From Streptomyces niveus (GTDB lineage Bacteria; Actinomycetota; Actinomycetes; Streptomycetales; Streptomycetaceae), in the NCBI RefSeq assembly GCF_002009175.1, contig NZ_CP018047.1:930001-994000 (forward strand): a stretch of 64,000 nucleotides of DNA, in the 5' to 3' direction. A model generated the notes under the pieces. The model was not told where the DNA came from, made no database searches, and was given only the letters and a program-made list of their open reading frames with translations. Positions within the stretch are counted from its first letter, which is position 1; each line of letters opens with the position of its first letter. Below are positions 26,100 to 34,977 of this stretch, piece after piece. The translations under genes were made by a program, and so were the position numbers.

Positions 26100-26799
26100 G
26101 CACACCAATTCCCGGGATCGAGTCATGCCCGACACTGAAGGCATCCCCGAGGAGGGACATCCTCTTGCAGCCAGCGTGCGTCTGGATCAGCTTCTCTCCA
26201 CCGCAGAGGCCGAACTCTCCCATTCTCTTGAACAAGTCCTTGATTTGGATGGAGGAATTCAGCTGCTTGCCGCTCTGCCTGAATTTCCTAGCCCATCTCG
26301 GTGGACTGATATATCGATCCCCGGAACGGAGGCTGCAACCTCTTCCGATCGCCTCGTAAAACAGTCGGGCGAGGAGATCCCCACAGACATCAATGGCCAA
26401 CTGCAGCAGGCCCTTGATCTTCTACAGCACGTCAGGGAGCAGTGCCACGATCTTGTGCGGATGATGGACGAAAGTTCATCAGTGCTGGAATCCGCCCGTT
26501 CCAAGCTGGCCAACGCTCAACTGAAGGTTACCCATCTCATTGCCGAAGCGCTCAGCAGGACGCTCACTCGCAGCCAGAACACTATGGTGTTCGACGAAAT
26601 CCATCACTGCGTCAGTGCTGCCTGGACCACGATCGCCAGAGCACTTGGAAGCCCAGCTGGCGATCATCAGGCCGTGCTTCTCGACGACGCGCTCGACACC
26701 TTGGACGCCACAACACAACGCCTCACACTGGCGCACCACATCCTCGATCGCCTTCTCGACCAGATAGGAGAAGATCTCGGTCAGCCGCTGCCCGCCTGA
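26092..26799 (+). CDS. Helical protein coupled to the ECF sigma factor
   Basis: 235 aa, ATG 26092 overlapping the end of the sigma gene by 8 bp. The protein is predicted mostly helical: residues ~100-150 (INGQLQQALDLLQHVREQCH, VLESARSKLANAQLKVTHLI) look like coiled coil, and a second helical block ends the chain. No zinc-binding anti-sigma motif (HxxxCxxC) and no membrane helix are visible, so it is not a classical ZAS anti-sigma. By position it is the prime candidate to modulate the sigma factor, or else the effector of the operon. Base composition is lower in GC, like the sigma gene. Confidence 0.65.
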   Translation: MSEHTNSRDRVMPDTEGIPEEGHPLAASVRLDQLLSTAEAELSHSLEQVLDLDGGIQLLAALPEFPSPSRWTDISIPGTEAATSSDRLVKQSGEEIPTDINGQLQQALDLLQHVREQCHDLVRMMDESSSVLESARSKLANAQLKVTHLIAEALSRTLTRSQNTMVFDEIHHCVSAAWTTIARALGSPAGDHQAVLLDDALDTLDATTQRLTLAHHILDRLLDQIGEDLGQPLPA

Positions 26800-26916
26800 G
26801 CGGGTGAGGCGAACCACCACCGAGTTGGCCCTTCGTGCGTCACGAAGCGAGTTGAGCAGCAGGGAGGCCGGTGGCCGCAGTCCCTCTGGAGCGGGGCTGC
26901 GGCCACCGGTGCCGGG

Positions 26917-27366
26917 TCAGCGGCGGTGGCCCCAGGACTTGGTGTCGATGACGCGGTCGCGGTCGTTGCGCAGGGTCGCGGTGTCGGACACGTTGGACCA
27001 GATGTAGCGGCGGCTGTCCTGGTAGACGTCCGCGCGGGTGTCCCGGCCGGCGCCCGTGTGGACCCGGACGGTGGAACGGCCCGCGAGGCGCAGGTCGAAG
27101 GTGTAGCGGTTACCGTCACGGTCCGAGAGGGTCCAGTCCCTCAGGTTCACGGCGTGGCGGCCGGTGTTGGTGACGTCGACCCACTCTCCGTTGAGGCTGC
27201 GGTTGCTGCCGTTGTCGCGGCCGGGGCTGTCGTACTGGATCTTGCCCAGGACCACCGCGGAGCGGGCCGGAGCCCTGTGGTCCACGGCCGAGGCCGGCAG
27301 CGCCGCGGCGCTCACCAGTGCACCGGCGACCAGGACGCCGGCGATGAGACTGCGGGAAGAAGACAT
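26917..27366 (-). CDS. Secreted lamin-tail domain protein
   Basis: 149 aa. Signal peptide MSSSRSLIAGVLVAGALVSA with cleavage near ASA-VDH. The mature part is one lamin-tail (LTD) Ig-like domain: VVLGKIQYDSPG, NRSLNGEWVDVTNTGRHAVN, LRDWTLSDRDGNRYTFD, then VRVHTGAGRDT and ATLRNDRDRVIDTKSWG. Bacterial LTDs are extracellular and often accompany nucleases or surface proteins, apparently as binding modules. Here the domain stands alone, a frequent situation in Streptomyces. ATG 27366 is preferred over the longer frame because it begins the signal peptide. Single gene, no operon. Confidence 0.8.
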   Translation of the reverse strand: MSSSRSLIAGVLVAGALVSAAALPASAVDHRAPARSAVVLGKIQYDSPGRDNGSNRSLNGEWVDVTNTGRHAVNLRDWTLSDRDGNRYTFDLRLAGRSTVRVHTGAGRDTRADVYQDSRRYIWSNVSDTATLRNDRDRVIDTKSWGHRR

Positions 27367-27877
27367 GAAGCCCCCTGAAGGACAGGCACCCGGCGGGTTG
27401 AGGCCGGTGTGCGAACAGGTCCCGGCCCAACCGGCCGAGACCCCACACACTCCCGGACACACGACCTTCACAACTGGGGGAAATAATTCACGTTACTAAA
27501 CGCGGACATATCGGTAACAGTCGCCTGTAGGGGGCAACATTTGAAATGGCCATGCCTCCGAGCGATAGATGCACCGCACACCGACCCGCCCGGCGCCCAC
27601 GATCCACAGAATTCCGCCACCCAGGGCCACCCCGCACCCACCCCCTCACGCCACCACAGAACGGGCCCGAACTTCCGTAACAGGCAGCCGTAAAGCCCGG
27701 AAGCGGAAGCCCGTCCTGAGCCCGCAGACGATGTACGGCGCCAACCCGACTCGGCCCCGCCAGCCCCGCTCGGCATGCAGGCGGCGGCGAGCCTGACCAC
27801 ATGCAGCGCGCGTTTCGCCGCGCGTTGGGACCATCCCCGCGGCGCGGGGAGCAACAACCTGGGTAAGGAGCACCGCT
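27367..27877. other. Intergenic region, about 510 bp
   Basis: Contains the upstream region of the lamin-tail gene. The rest shows only Pro/Arg-rich shadow frames. I recognise no gene, repeat or RNA here. Confidence 0.45.
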
Positions 27878-27904
27878 GTGCCCCTGGGGACCGCTCCCGC
27901 GCCC

Positions 27905-28205
27905 GGCGGGCTAACCGACAAAGGCACCAAGGGCAAACGCGCCCGGAAGGTACCCATCATCGAGGAGATACGGCCGCTCGTCGCCCAGCGCATTCTCTCC
28001 GCCGGCCCCGAACCCGACCGGCCCTTGCGGCGGACGCATCTCCACGGCAGTCGTGCGCGACGCCACCCACTGGGACACCGTGGTCACCATCGCCGACCAC
28101 GGATCACTCACCACCACCCAGCGCTAACTGCACCCGGACATCCACAAGATCACAGCCGTCGGCACGGCACTCACCGCGTACCCGAGCGCACTCCGAGCCC
28201 CACGC
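27905..28205 (+). pseudogene. Tyrosine-recombinase integrase remnant
   Basis: KGTKGKRARKVPIIEEIRPL followed by VAQRI is the strand and helix that lead to the box I region of Streptomyces integrases. After a frameshift near 28025, GGRISTAVVRDATHWDTVV appears, then after a deletion IADHGSLTTTQR, stop, LHPDIHKITAVGTALTAY. In family members the last block is HGSLTTTQRYLHPD with the nucleophilic Tyr. Here that codon is TAA (28125-28127). The RHxxRH region is deleted and the N-terminal half is missing. The remnant reads toward tRNA-Pro, 135 bp away, as expected for the integrase of this island. Confidence 0.82.
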
Positions 28206-28282
28206 CACCTGCCAGCTCCCGGTGTCATCACCCGCTGACACCGGTCAAGGAACCCTGGTCCCCGCCTGCTCCCCAAGAAAGA

Positions 28283-28412
<130 letters not shown>

Positions 28413-28513
28413 CTGTTCTGCCGCCCGGCGGATCTCCCGGCGGCCACAGTCGAGAACTTTACCCCACGCGGGGTGGGCGGCGGGCCGGAGGCGGGTGGGG
28501 AGACAATCGGGGC

Positions 28514-28999
28514 ATGACGGAGAAGCGGCGGGATCGGGACGTCGAAGGGCGGGCGCGGAACGCGCGGCCGAGGGATGGGCTGGGGCGGCCGTTGCCGTAC
28601 GGGGAGTCCGGGGTCGAGCGTCAGCCCGAGGGGGTGGTGCGGGGGCCCGACGAGACGTTGCGGGAGGCTCAGCGGCTGCTCGACGCGGGGATGCCGTTCC
28701 ACGCGCACGAGGTGTTCGAGGACGCGTGGAAATCGGGCCCCGCCGAGGAGGAGGCGCTGTGGCGCGGGATGGCGCAGCTCGCGGTGGGGCTGACGCATGC
28801 CGCGCGGGGCAATCTGACGGGCGGGGCGCGGCTGCTGCTGCGGGGCGCCGAGCGGATTTCGGGGTACGGGGCGCCGTACGGGATCGATGTCCCCGGGCTG
28901 ACCTCGTGGGCCGGCGATCTGGCAGCACGGATCGAGGACGCCCCGGTGGACGCCGCCACCGAGGCGCCGCGCCTGACGCGGCCGCCGGGCGGTGGGTGA
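28514..28999 (+). CDS. DUF309-family protein
   Basis: 161 aa. Residues ~1-45 are basic and probably disordered. Residues ~48-115 form the DUF309 helical domain: GMPFHAHEVFEDAWKSGPAE followed by LWRGMAQLAVGLTHAARGNL. The HxHExxExxW-type arrangement (HAHEVFEDAW) is the family hallmark and may bind metal. Biochemical role unknown; the gene is conserved across actinobacteria. ATG 28514 is chosen at the junction where coding bias begins, although the ribosome site is weak. It flanks the intact tRNA-Pro and marks the chromosomal side of the island. Confidence 0.8.
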   Translation: MTEKRRDRDVEGRARNARPRDGLGRPLPYGESGVERQPEGVVRGPDETLREAQRLLDAGMPFHAHEVFEDAWKSGPAEEEALWRGMAQLAVGLTHAARGNLTGGARLLLRGAERISGYGAPYGIDVPGLTSWAGDLAARIEDAPVDAATEAPRLTRPPGGG

Positions 29000-29032
29000 A
29001 CTCCCGTAGACAGGGCCCGGGCCCCGGTCGGG

Positions 29033-29698
29033 TCAGTCCTCGACCAGGACGACCTCCAGGGTGCGGGGGCCGTGCACCCCCTCGACCCGGTCCAGCTCGA
29101 TGTCGCTCGTGGCCGAAGGGCCCGAGATCCAGGTCAGCGGGCGGGTCGGGTCGAGTCGCGGCATCGCCTGCGGTACGGAGGCGACGACCTGCTCCGGCGC
29201 CCGGACCACGCAGATGTGGTGGTCCGGTACGAGTGAGATACGGCGCCGGCCCTGATCGGGGCTGCCGTCCAGGACGATCGTGCCGGTCTCCGCGATGGCC
29301 ACGGCGCAGGCGGTGACGACGCTGTCGACCTCGTCCAACTCCTGGGCGGTGGACGCCTCCCGGTCCTGGATCCGGGTCGGATCGGCGGAGGCGAGCCACG
29401 ACGGTGGGAGGCCCGGCGGCACCAGCACCGTACGGGAGCCGTGCTCGGCCAGCAGGCGCATCAGCAGTTCCGCGAGCCCGGCGGAGTCGGTGCGGTGGAC
29501 GACGGCGCGGTAGTCGGCGAGGTTCTCGGCCAGCAGGTCGACCATGGCGGAGTCGGGGGTGTGCGTGTCGAGGTAGTCGCGGGTGACCTCCGGGGCGTCG
29601 GGCGCGTCGGCTACGGCCGCGCGGACCCGGGCCAGGATGCGCTCGCGCGAGCTGTTTCCCGGAGCGGCTGATGGGTCGGTTGCCGGATCGGTGGTCAT
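29033..29698 (-). CDS. lutC: L-lactate utilisation protein LutC
   Basis: 221 aa LUD-domain protein. Typical stretches are RERILARVRAAV near the N-terminus, VVTACAVAIAETGTIVLDGS and RISLVPDHHICVV in the middle, and LTWISGPSATSDIELDRVEG at the end; the GPSATSDIE block is the LutC signature. With LutA and LutB it forms the iron-sulfur L-lactate dehydrogenase that turns L-lactate into pyruvate. The ATG overlaps the LutB stop (TAATG), so the three genes are translationally coupled in the order lutA-lutB-lutC. Confidence 0.93.
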   Translation of the reverse strand: MTTDPATDPSAAPGNSSRERILARVRAAVADAPDAPEVTRDYLDTHTPDSAMVDLLAENLADYRAVVHRTDSAGLAELLMRLLAEHGSRTVLVPPGLPPSWLASADPTRIQDREASTAQELDEVDSVVTACAVAIAETGTIVLDGSPDQGRRRISLVPDHHICVVRAPEQVVASVPQAMPRLDPTRPLTWISGPSATSDIELDRVEGVHGPRTLEVVLVED

Positions 29699-31140
29699 TA
29701 CGGCTTCTTCCCGTCCGTCTTCGGCTTCCGGTTCTTCTTCCACCAGTCCCGGAACGGCTCCGCCGGCATCTCCGGCAGCTCTCTGCTCCGCGTCCACGCG
29801 CCCGCGCCGGGCAGCTTCGACGGGTGCAGCTTGCGGGTCCTGGACGCGACTCGCTCCCCCGTCCCCAGTACGCCGGGATGGTCGAGCACCCAGCCCGCCG
29901 CCTTCATGGCGGCCTTTTCGAGCCGGTGGCCCTTGCCGCCCTGGTCGGCGACCCGCTCGCGCAGATGGACCAGCACCTCGGGGATGTCGATCGCGACCGG
30001 GCACACCTCGTAGCAGGCGCCGCAGAGCGACGAGGCGTACGGCAGTGAGGCGTCGATCTCGCTCTGGGTGCCCCGGAGTTGGGGGCTGAGGATCGCGCCG
30101 ATCGGGCCGGGATAGACGGAGCCGTACGCGTGTCCGCCGGCCCGCTCGTACACCGGGCAGACGTTGAGACACGCGGAGCAGCGGATGCAGCGCAGCGCCT
30201 GGCGGCCGACCTCGTCGGCGAGCGTGTCGGTGCGGCCGTTGTCGAGGAGGACGAGGTGGAAGGTCCGCGGCCCGTCGCCGTCGGTGGTGCCCGTCCAGGT
30301 CGAGGTGTACGGGTTCATCCGCTCGGCCGTCGACGAGCGGGGCAGCGTCTGGAGGAACACCTCAAGGTCCCGCCAGGTCGGCACCACTTTCTCGATGCCG
30401 ACCACGGAGATCAGCGTCTCGGGCAGGGTCAGACACATCCGGCCGTTGCCCTCGGACTCGAAGACGACGAGCGTGCCGGTCTCCGCGACCATGAAGTTGG
30501 CGCCGGAGATGCCGACCTTCGCGCGCAGGAACTTCTCGCGGAGGTGGAGCCGTGCGGCCTCGGCGAGGTCCGCCGGGGTGTCGGAGAGCCCGTGGGGTGC
30601 GGCGCGCCCCCAACTGGCCATCTTCTCGCGGAAGATGTCGCGGATCTCGCCGCGGTTGCGGTGGATGGCGGGGACGAGGATGTGCGAGGGCCGGTCGTCG
30701 CCGAGCTGGACGATCAGTTCGGCGAGGTCGGTCTCGTACGCCGCGATGCCTTCGGCCTCCAGGGCCTCGTTGAGCCCGATCTCCTGCGTGGCCATCGACT
30801 TGACCTTGACGACCTCGCTCTCGCCGGTGGCCTTGACCAGGTCGGCGACGATCCGGTTGGCCTCGTCTGCGTCGGCGGCCCAGTGGACGGTGCCGCCCGC
30901 CTCGGTGACGCGGGTCTCCAACTGGACGAGGTAGCGGTCGAGATGGCGCAGCGTGTGGTCCTTGATCTGCTTCCCGGCCTCGCGCAGCTCGGCCCAGTCG
31001 GCGAGTTCGGCCACCGCCTTGGCGCGCTTGTCGCGGATGGTGTGGGTGGCGTGGCGCAGATTGTCGCGGAGGGTCTTGTTGTGCACGGCCTCCTTGGCCG
31101 CCCGGGGGAAGGACGGCATGCCGACGAACGTCCCGCTCAT
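29698..31140 (-). CDS. lutB: L-lactate utilisation iron-sulfur protein LutB
   Basis: 480 aa. The N-terminal ~300 residues are the LUD domain (VVKVKSMATQEIGLNEALEA, FMVAETGTLVVFESEGNGRM). Two [4Fe-4S] motifs follow: CIRCSACLNVCPVY (~318) and CGACYEVCPVAIDIP (~368). The C-terminal tail (DWWKKNRKPKTDGKKP) is very basic. LutB passes electrons between the lactate-oxidising partners. ATG 31140 overlaps the LutA TGA by the ATGA arrangement, which fixes the start although the frame is open far upstream through the lutA gene. Confidence 0.94.
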   Translation of the reverse strand: MSGTFVGMPSFPRAAKEAVHNKTLRDNLRHATHTIRDKRAKAVAELADWAELREAGKQIKDHTLRHLDRYLVQLETRVTEAGGTVHWAADADEANRIVADLVKATGESEVVKVKSMATQEIGLNEALEAEGIAAYETDLAELIVQLGDDRPSHILVPAIHRNRGEIRDIFREKMASWGRAAPHGLSDTPADLAEAARLHLREKFLRAKVGISGANFMVAETGTLVVFESEGNGRMCLTLPETLISVVGIEKVVPTWRDLEVFLQTLPRSSTAERMNPYTSTWTGTTDGDGPRTFHLVLLDNGRTDTLADEVGRQALRCIRCSACLNVCPVYERAGGHAYGSVYPGPIGAILSPQLRGTQSEIDASLPYASSLCGACYEVCPVAIDIPEVLVHLRERVADQGGKGHRLEKAAMKAAGWVLDHPGVLGTGERVASRTRKLHPSKLPGAGAWTRSRELPEMPAEPFRDWWKKNRKPKTDGKKP

Positions 31141-31856
31141 ACGAGGGGCTCCTCTCGGGTGCTCGCCAGGATGTCGGCGAGATGCAGGGCGCGCAGCGGA
31201 GCCTCTTCCCGGCGCAGGACGCCGCCGATGTGCATCAGGCAGGAGTTGTCGGCGCCGCACAGGACATCGGCGCCGGTGGAGACGGCGTTGTTGACCTTGT
31301 CCTGGCCCATGGCGGTCGATACATCGGAGTTCTTGAGGGCGAAAGTGCCGCCAAATCCGCAGCATTCGTCGGCGCCCGGCAGCTCGCGCAGCTCCAGTCC
31401 GTCGACGGCCTCGAGGAGTCGGCGGGGTCTGTCCCCGAGCCCGAGCATGCGCAGTCCGTGGCAGGACGGGTGGTAGGTCACGGTGTGCGGGAAGTAGGCC
31501 CCGACGTCCGTCACCTGGAGGACGTCGACGAGGAATTCGGTCAGCTCGTAGGTGCGGGAGGCGAGGGAGGCGGCCGAGGCGTCGCCGATCTTCGGGTAGT
31601 GCTGCCGGACCATGGCGGCACAGGATCCCGAAGGGGTCACCACATACTCGTAACCCTCGAAGACGGCGGCCGTGCGGCGCACGAGCGGCTCGGTCTGCGC
31701 GCGGTAGCCGGTGTTGAACTGGGGCTGGCCGCAACAGGTCTGCGCCTCGGGGAAATCGACCTCCACTCCGAGGCGTTCGAGGAGCCGCACGGTCGCGATC
31801 CCGGTGGACGGATACACCGCGTCGTTGACGCAGGTGACGAAGAGAGCGACACGCAT
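31137..31856 (-). CDS. lutA: L-lactate utilisation protein LutA
   Basis: 239 aa. Two CCG (cysteine-rich) domains are clear: TCCGQPQFNTGYR followed by TPSGSCAAMVRQHY, and TYHPSCHGLR followed by ECCGFGGTFA. Such domains bind iron-sulfur or heterodisulfide-reductase-type cofactors. First gene of the lutABC operon. ATG 31856 starts the conserved RVALFVTCVNDAVYP; upstream codons in the open frame have no family counterpart. No GntR-type lut regulator is adjacent. Confidence 0.94.
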   Translation of the reverse strand: MRVALFVTCVNDAVYPSTGIATVRLLERLGVEVDFPEAQTCCGQPQFNTGYRAQTEPLVRRTAAVFEGYEYVVTPSGSCAAMVRQHYPKIGDASAASLASRTYELTEFLVDVLQVTDVGAYFPHTVTYHPSCHGLRMLGLGDRPRRLLEAVDGLELRELPGADECCGFGGTFALKNSDVSTAMGQDKVNNAVSTGADVLCGADNSCLMHIGGVLRREEAPLRALHLADILASTREEPLV

Positions 31857-31963
31857 GGCCGGAGCATATGCGGTGACCTGTGGCGAACGTAAGACCCGCG
31901 CAGTCATCCGATGTATCCATGCGGGCGGTGGAGCGTCCCGTGTCATGAGGCAGACTCGGCCCG

Positions 31964-32740
31964 GTGAGACAGATCTATGTGATCGGCATCGGCGCGGGCG
32001 ACCCGGACCAGCTGACCCTCCAGGCGGTCAAGGCGCTGAACCGGGTGGACGTGTTCTTCCTCCTCGACAAGGGCGAGGCGAAAGCGGACCTGATCGGGCT
32101 GCGGCACGCCATCCTCGCCGAGCACATCGCCGAGGGCCGCCAGTACCGGCTGGTCGAGGCGCGTGACCCCGACCGCGACCGGACGGCGGGCGGCGCCGAC
32201 TACTCCCCGGCGGTCGGCGACTGGCGCAGCCGCCGGGCCGACATCTACGAGCGGATGATTACCGACGAGCTGGGCGAGGACCAGGTCGGGGCGTTCCTGG
32301 TGTGGGGCGATCCCGCGCTGTACGACTCCACGCTCGGCATCCTGGACGAGATCCTGGCGCGCGGCACGGTCGGCTTCGAGCACGAGGTGATCCCCGGCAT
32401 CAGCAGCGTCTCGGCGCTGCTCGCCAAGCACCGCACGGGGCTGAACCGGGTGGCGCGCCCGGTGCAGATCACCACCGGCCGGCGGCTGGCGGAGGCGTGG
32501 CCGGAGGGGGTGGACGATGTGGTGGTGATGCTGGACGGGCACCAGTCGTTCCGCCACTACCTGGCGGAGGACCCGGTCATCCACTGGGGGGCGTACGTCG
32601 GGACGGCGGACGAGATCCTGGTGTCGGGGCGGCTGTCCGAGGTCGCTGACCGGATCGTGGAGCTACGGGCGGAGGCCCGCGCCCGCAAGGGCTGGATCAT
32701 GGACACGTATCTGCTGCGGCGGGACACGTCCCGGGACTGA
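31964..32740 (+). CDS. cobF: Precorrin-6A synthase (deacetylating)
   Basis: 258 aa tetrapyrrole methylase. GIGAGDPDQLTLQAVKAL is the N-terminal glycine loop, FLVWGDPALYDSTL the second SAM-binding motif, and VIPGISSVSALLAKHR the third. It methylates precorrin-5 at C-1 and releases acetate in aerobic cobalamin synthesis. GTG 31964 starts directly at VRQIYVIGIGAG. The stop overlaps that of cobK by 44 bp on the opposite strand. Upstream, the gene is divergent from lutA (107 bp between starts). Confidence 0.93.
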   Translation: MRQIYVIGIGAGDPDQLTLQAVKALNRVDVFFLLDKGEAKADLIGLRHAILAEHIAEGRQYRLVEARDPDRDRTAGGADYSPAVGDWRSRRADIYERMITDELGEDQVGAFLVWGDPALYDSTLGILDEILARGTVGFEHEVIPGISSVSALLAKHRTGLNRVARPVQITTGRRLAEAWPEGVDDVVVMLDGHQSFRHYLAEDPVIHWGAYVGTADEILVSGRLSEVADRIVELRAEARARKGWIMDTYLLRRDTSRD

Positions 32741-33500
32741 GCCCGAGCCGGGCGAGTGCGGCCCGTACGTCGGGGACTTCCGGTACGCCCTCGGGCGCGG
32801 GCGGCCGTTCGACCATCACCACGGGCAGGCCGAGTTCGCGGGCGGCGGTGAGTTTCGCGGCGGTGGCGGGTCCGCCGCTGTCCTTGGTGACCAGGACGTC
32901 GACGCGGTGTGCCAGCAGGAGCGCGGTCTCGCCTTCGAGGGTGTAGGGGCCCCGGTCGAGCAGGATGTGTGCGCTGCGGGGCAGGGGCGGCTCGGGCGGT
33001 TCCACGGTGCGTACGACGAAGTGCAGCCCGTCCAGTTCGGGGGCCGCGAAGGCGGCGAGGCCCTGGCGGCCGGTGGTGAGGAGGACTCGGCGCGCGCCGA
33101 GGGCCGGGAGCAGCGCGGCGGCGTCCGCGAGGGAGCGGGCGGGGTGTCGGCGGTCGCGCGGGTCGGCCGGCCAGCCGGGGCGGCGCAGAGCGAAGTGGTC
33201 GGTGCCGGAGGCGGCTGCCGCCCGGGCTGCGTGGGCGCTGATGGTGGCGGCGAAGGGGTGCGTGGCGTCCACGAGTACGTCGATACGGTGCGCGAGCAGC
33301 CACGCGGCGAGGGCGTCGGGCCCGCCGAATCCGCCGACGCGGACCTCACCGGCGGGGCGGGTGGGGTTGGTGACGCGCCCGGCGAGGGAGCTGGTGACGT
33401 GTACGTGCGGGGCTTCGGCCGCGAGCACGTCGGCGAGGCGACGGGCTTCGGTGGTACCGCCGAGGATCAGCACGCGCAGGTCACAGGGGTCGTCGGGCAT
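32697..33500 (-). CDS. cobK: Precorrin-6A reductase
   Basis: 267 aa. LRVLILGGTTEARRLADVLA is the N-terminal nucleotide fold, then DVLVDATHPFAATISAHAAR, the family hallmark, then RVLLTTGRQGLAAF and VDVLVTKDSGGPATAAKL near the C-terminus. It reduces precorrin-6A to precorrin-6B with NADPH in the aerobic B12 pathway, the step next after CobF. The final ~15 residues overlap the 3' end of cobF on the other strand. Start ATG 33500. Confidence 0.93.
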   Translation of the reverse strand: MPDDPCDLRVLILGGTTEARRLADVLAAEAPHVHVTSSLAGRVTNPTRPAGEVRVGGFGGPDALAAWLLAHRIDVLVDATHPFAATISAHAARAAAASGTDHFALRRPGWPADPRDRRHPARSLADAAALLPALGARRVLLTTGRQGLAAFAAPELDGLHFVVRTVEPPEPPLPRSAHILLDRGPYTLEGETALLLAHRVDVLVTKDSGGPATAAKLTAARELGLPVVMVERPPAPEGVPEVPDVRAALARLGLSPGTCPAAADTCP

Positions 33501-33869
33501 ACGGCCGAGGCTACGGGGCTGGTACGGGGGCGAGGGCGCGGGCCCCGGCGCGTACGGCGACCCAGTCGGTGTCGCGCGTACGGTCCGGCGCGCCGCTGAG
33601 CCGGTTCGCCCGGCCCTCCGTCGTTGCGACGAGGGCGCGGTCCGGGCGGTCGCCGCTCGACGAGGACGGGCGTAGGGACCGTGACGCGGGTCGGTGGGGG
33701 GCAGGTGAACTCGTAGACATCGGAGGGGTCTTGGGCCCGGATGACGCTCATGAGGCCGCCTGGACTCGTTTCCCTCGGTCCGCCCGGATCAGCCGTGGGA
33801 TTATGTTCGGATCGCGAACGACGGTCCTGGGGAGGAACCGGTCGCGCGGCAGAGGGGTGGGAGAACGTC
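33501..33869. other. Region upstream of cobK; possible frameshifted short ORF
   Basis: On the minus strand ATG 33751 opens VIRAQDPSDVYEFTCPPPTR, and a second frame continues DRALVATTEGRANRLSGAPD and VAVRAGARALAPVPAP, stopping at 33511, just before cobK. The two parts look as if they were once one ~80-aa frame interrupted near 33650. I do not recognise a family, and neither part alone has a strong ribosome site. It may be non-coding. Confidence 0.3.
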
Positions 33870-34922
33870 ATGTCCAAGGATGGGCCGTCCATACCGGACG
33901 AGGAGTGGGAGCGCTTCCTCCGGGATGCCGAGGCCGGTACGCGGAGCGCGCCCGTGGAGCCGTCGGCGCGGGCCCGGATGGTCGGGCGGCGACTGCGGGA
34001 GGAGACCGGACCTCCCCCGGGATGGCGGACTCACCAACCACCCAGGCGCGGACGGGGCAAGGCGTGGTACGTGGTCGGACTGCTGCTCGCCGTCGCTGTG
34101 TTGGCCGTGGCGCTCGATCCGGGGCGGGTCGTCGGATGGTTCGGGGACGACAAAAGTGCGTCACCCGCCGTGGAATCGACGCCCCAACTGCCCACGCCGG
34201 AGGAGCCTTTCAGGGGATCGCCGGCGGCGGAATGGTTCGACGGCGCGGCCGGGATCAGCGTGCCCGAGGCGCGGGCGACCGGTTGGATGACGAAGGAAGA
34301 GGTCGCGCGGGCGCTCGACAGCACCCTGGACTTCCTCACGGCGTCCAGCATGGATCCCGATGTGCTGCGCGGGGAGCGCCCGAAAGAAGCGATCGCGCTG
34401 ATCAATCCGCATCAGCGCGATGTCCAGGACTACCTGGCGGCCGCCTTTCGCGAGCCCGGCCGGGAGAACGACCCGCTTCTGCTGTTCAGCCGCTTCGAGC
34501 AGACGAAGGTGCGGCTGGTGGGTGATGTGGTCAAGACGCGGGGACAGCTCACGTTCCGTGAGGGCGAGCGTGGTGCGGTCGAGGTGACCAGCGATGTCAC
34601 CTATGTCTACCCGGTCGTCCGCGCCGGGACGGACGGCGGCGAGGTCGCGCGCACCATCGCGCGCCGCGAGACGGTGATGAGCTGGGACGACCCGGCGAAG
34701 GTGATCACCGAGGCGGGCACGTTCTCCCTCGTCTCCTACAAGGTGGACTCCACCAACGGCGGTTGCGACAACTTCTCGGGCTTCTTCCGTCCCGAGTTCA
34801 CGGCCGAACGTGCGGCCAAGGGTTCGGGGAAGGGCCCCGCGGTGGACCCGTACGACCGCGACACATCGATGGACGCGCGCATGGCCGACAAGGAGGACTG
34901 CGGAACCGCCACACGATCGTGA
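33870..34922 (+). CDS. Single-pass membrane protein of unknown function
   Basis: 350 aa. Cytoplasmic-type N-terminus (residues 1-~64) rich in charged residues, one transmembrane helix (WYVVGLLLAVAVLAVAL, ~66-82), then an extracytoplasmic domain of ~265 residues. That domain contains WMTKEEVARALDSTLDFLTA, HQRDVQDYLAAAFREPGREN and a C-terminal beta-rich part with FSLVSYKVDSTNGGCDNFSG. One Cys near 305 and one near 343 could form a disulfide outside. I recognise it only as a conserved Streptomyces hypothetical. ATG 33870 follows GGTGGGAG. It converges on rhaI. Confidence 0.75.
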   Translation: MSKDGPSIPDEEWERFLRDAEAGTRSAPVEPSARARMVGRRLREETGPPPGWRTHQPPRRGRGKAWYVVGLLLAVAVLAVALDPGRVVGWFGDDKSASPAVESTPQLPTPEEPFRGSPAAEWFDGAAGISVPEARATGWMTKEEVARALDSTLDFLTASSMDPDVLRGERPKEAIALINPHQRDVQDYLAAAFREPGRENDPLLLFSRFEQTKVRLVGDVVKTRGQLTFREGERGAVEVTSDVTYVYPVVRAGTDGGEVARTIARRETVMSWDDPAKVITEAGTFSLVSYKVDSTNGGCDNFSGFFRPEFTAERAAKGSGKGPAVDPYDRDTSMDARMADKEDCGTATRS

Positions 34923-34977
34923 ACGGGCGGCCCCGCCGTCATCTCCGCCTTCGGTACGGGCCGTTGGGCCGGGGTGC

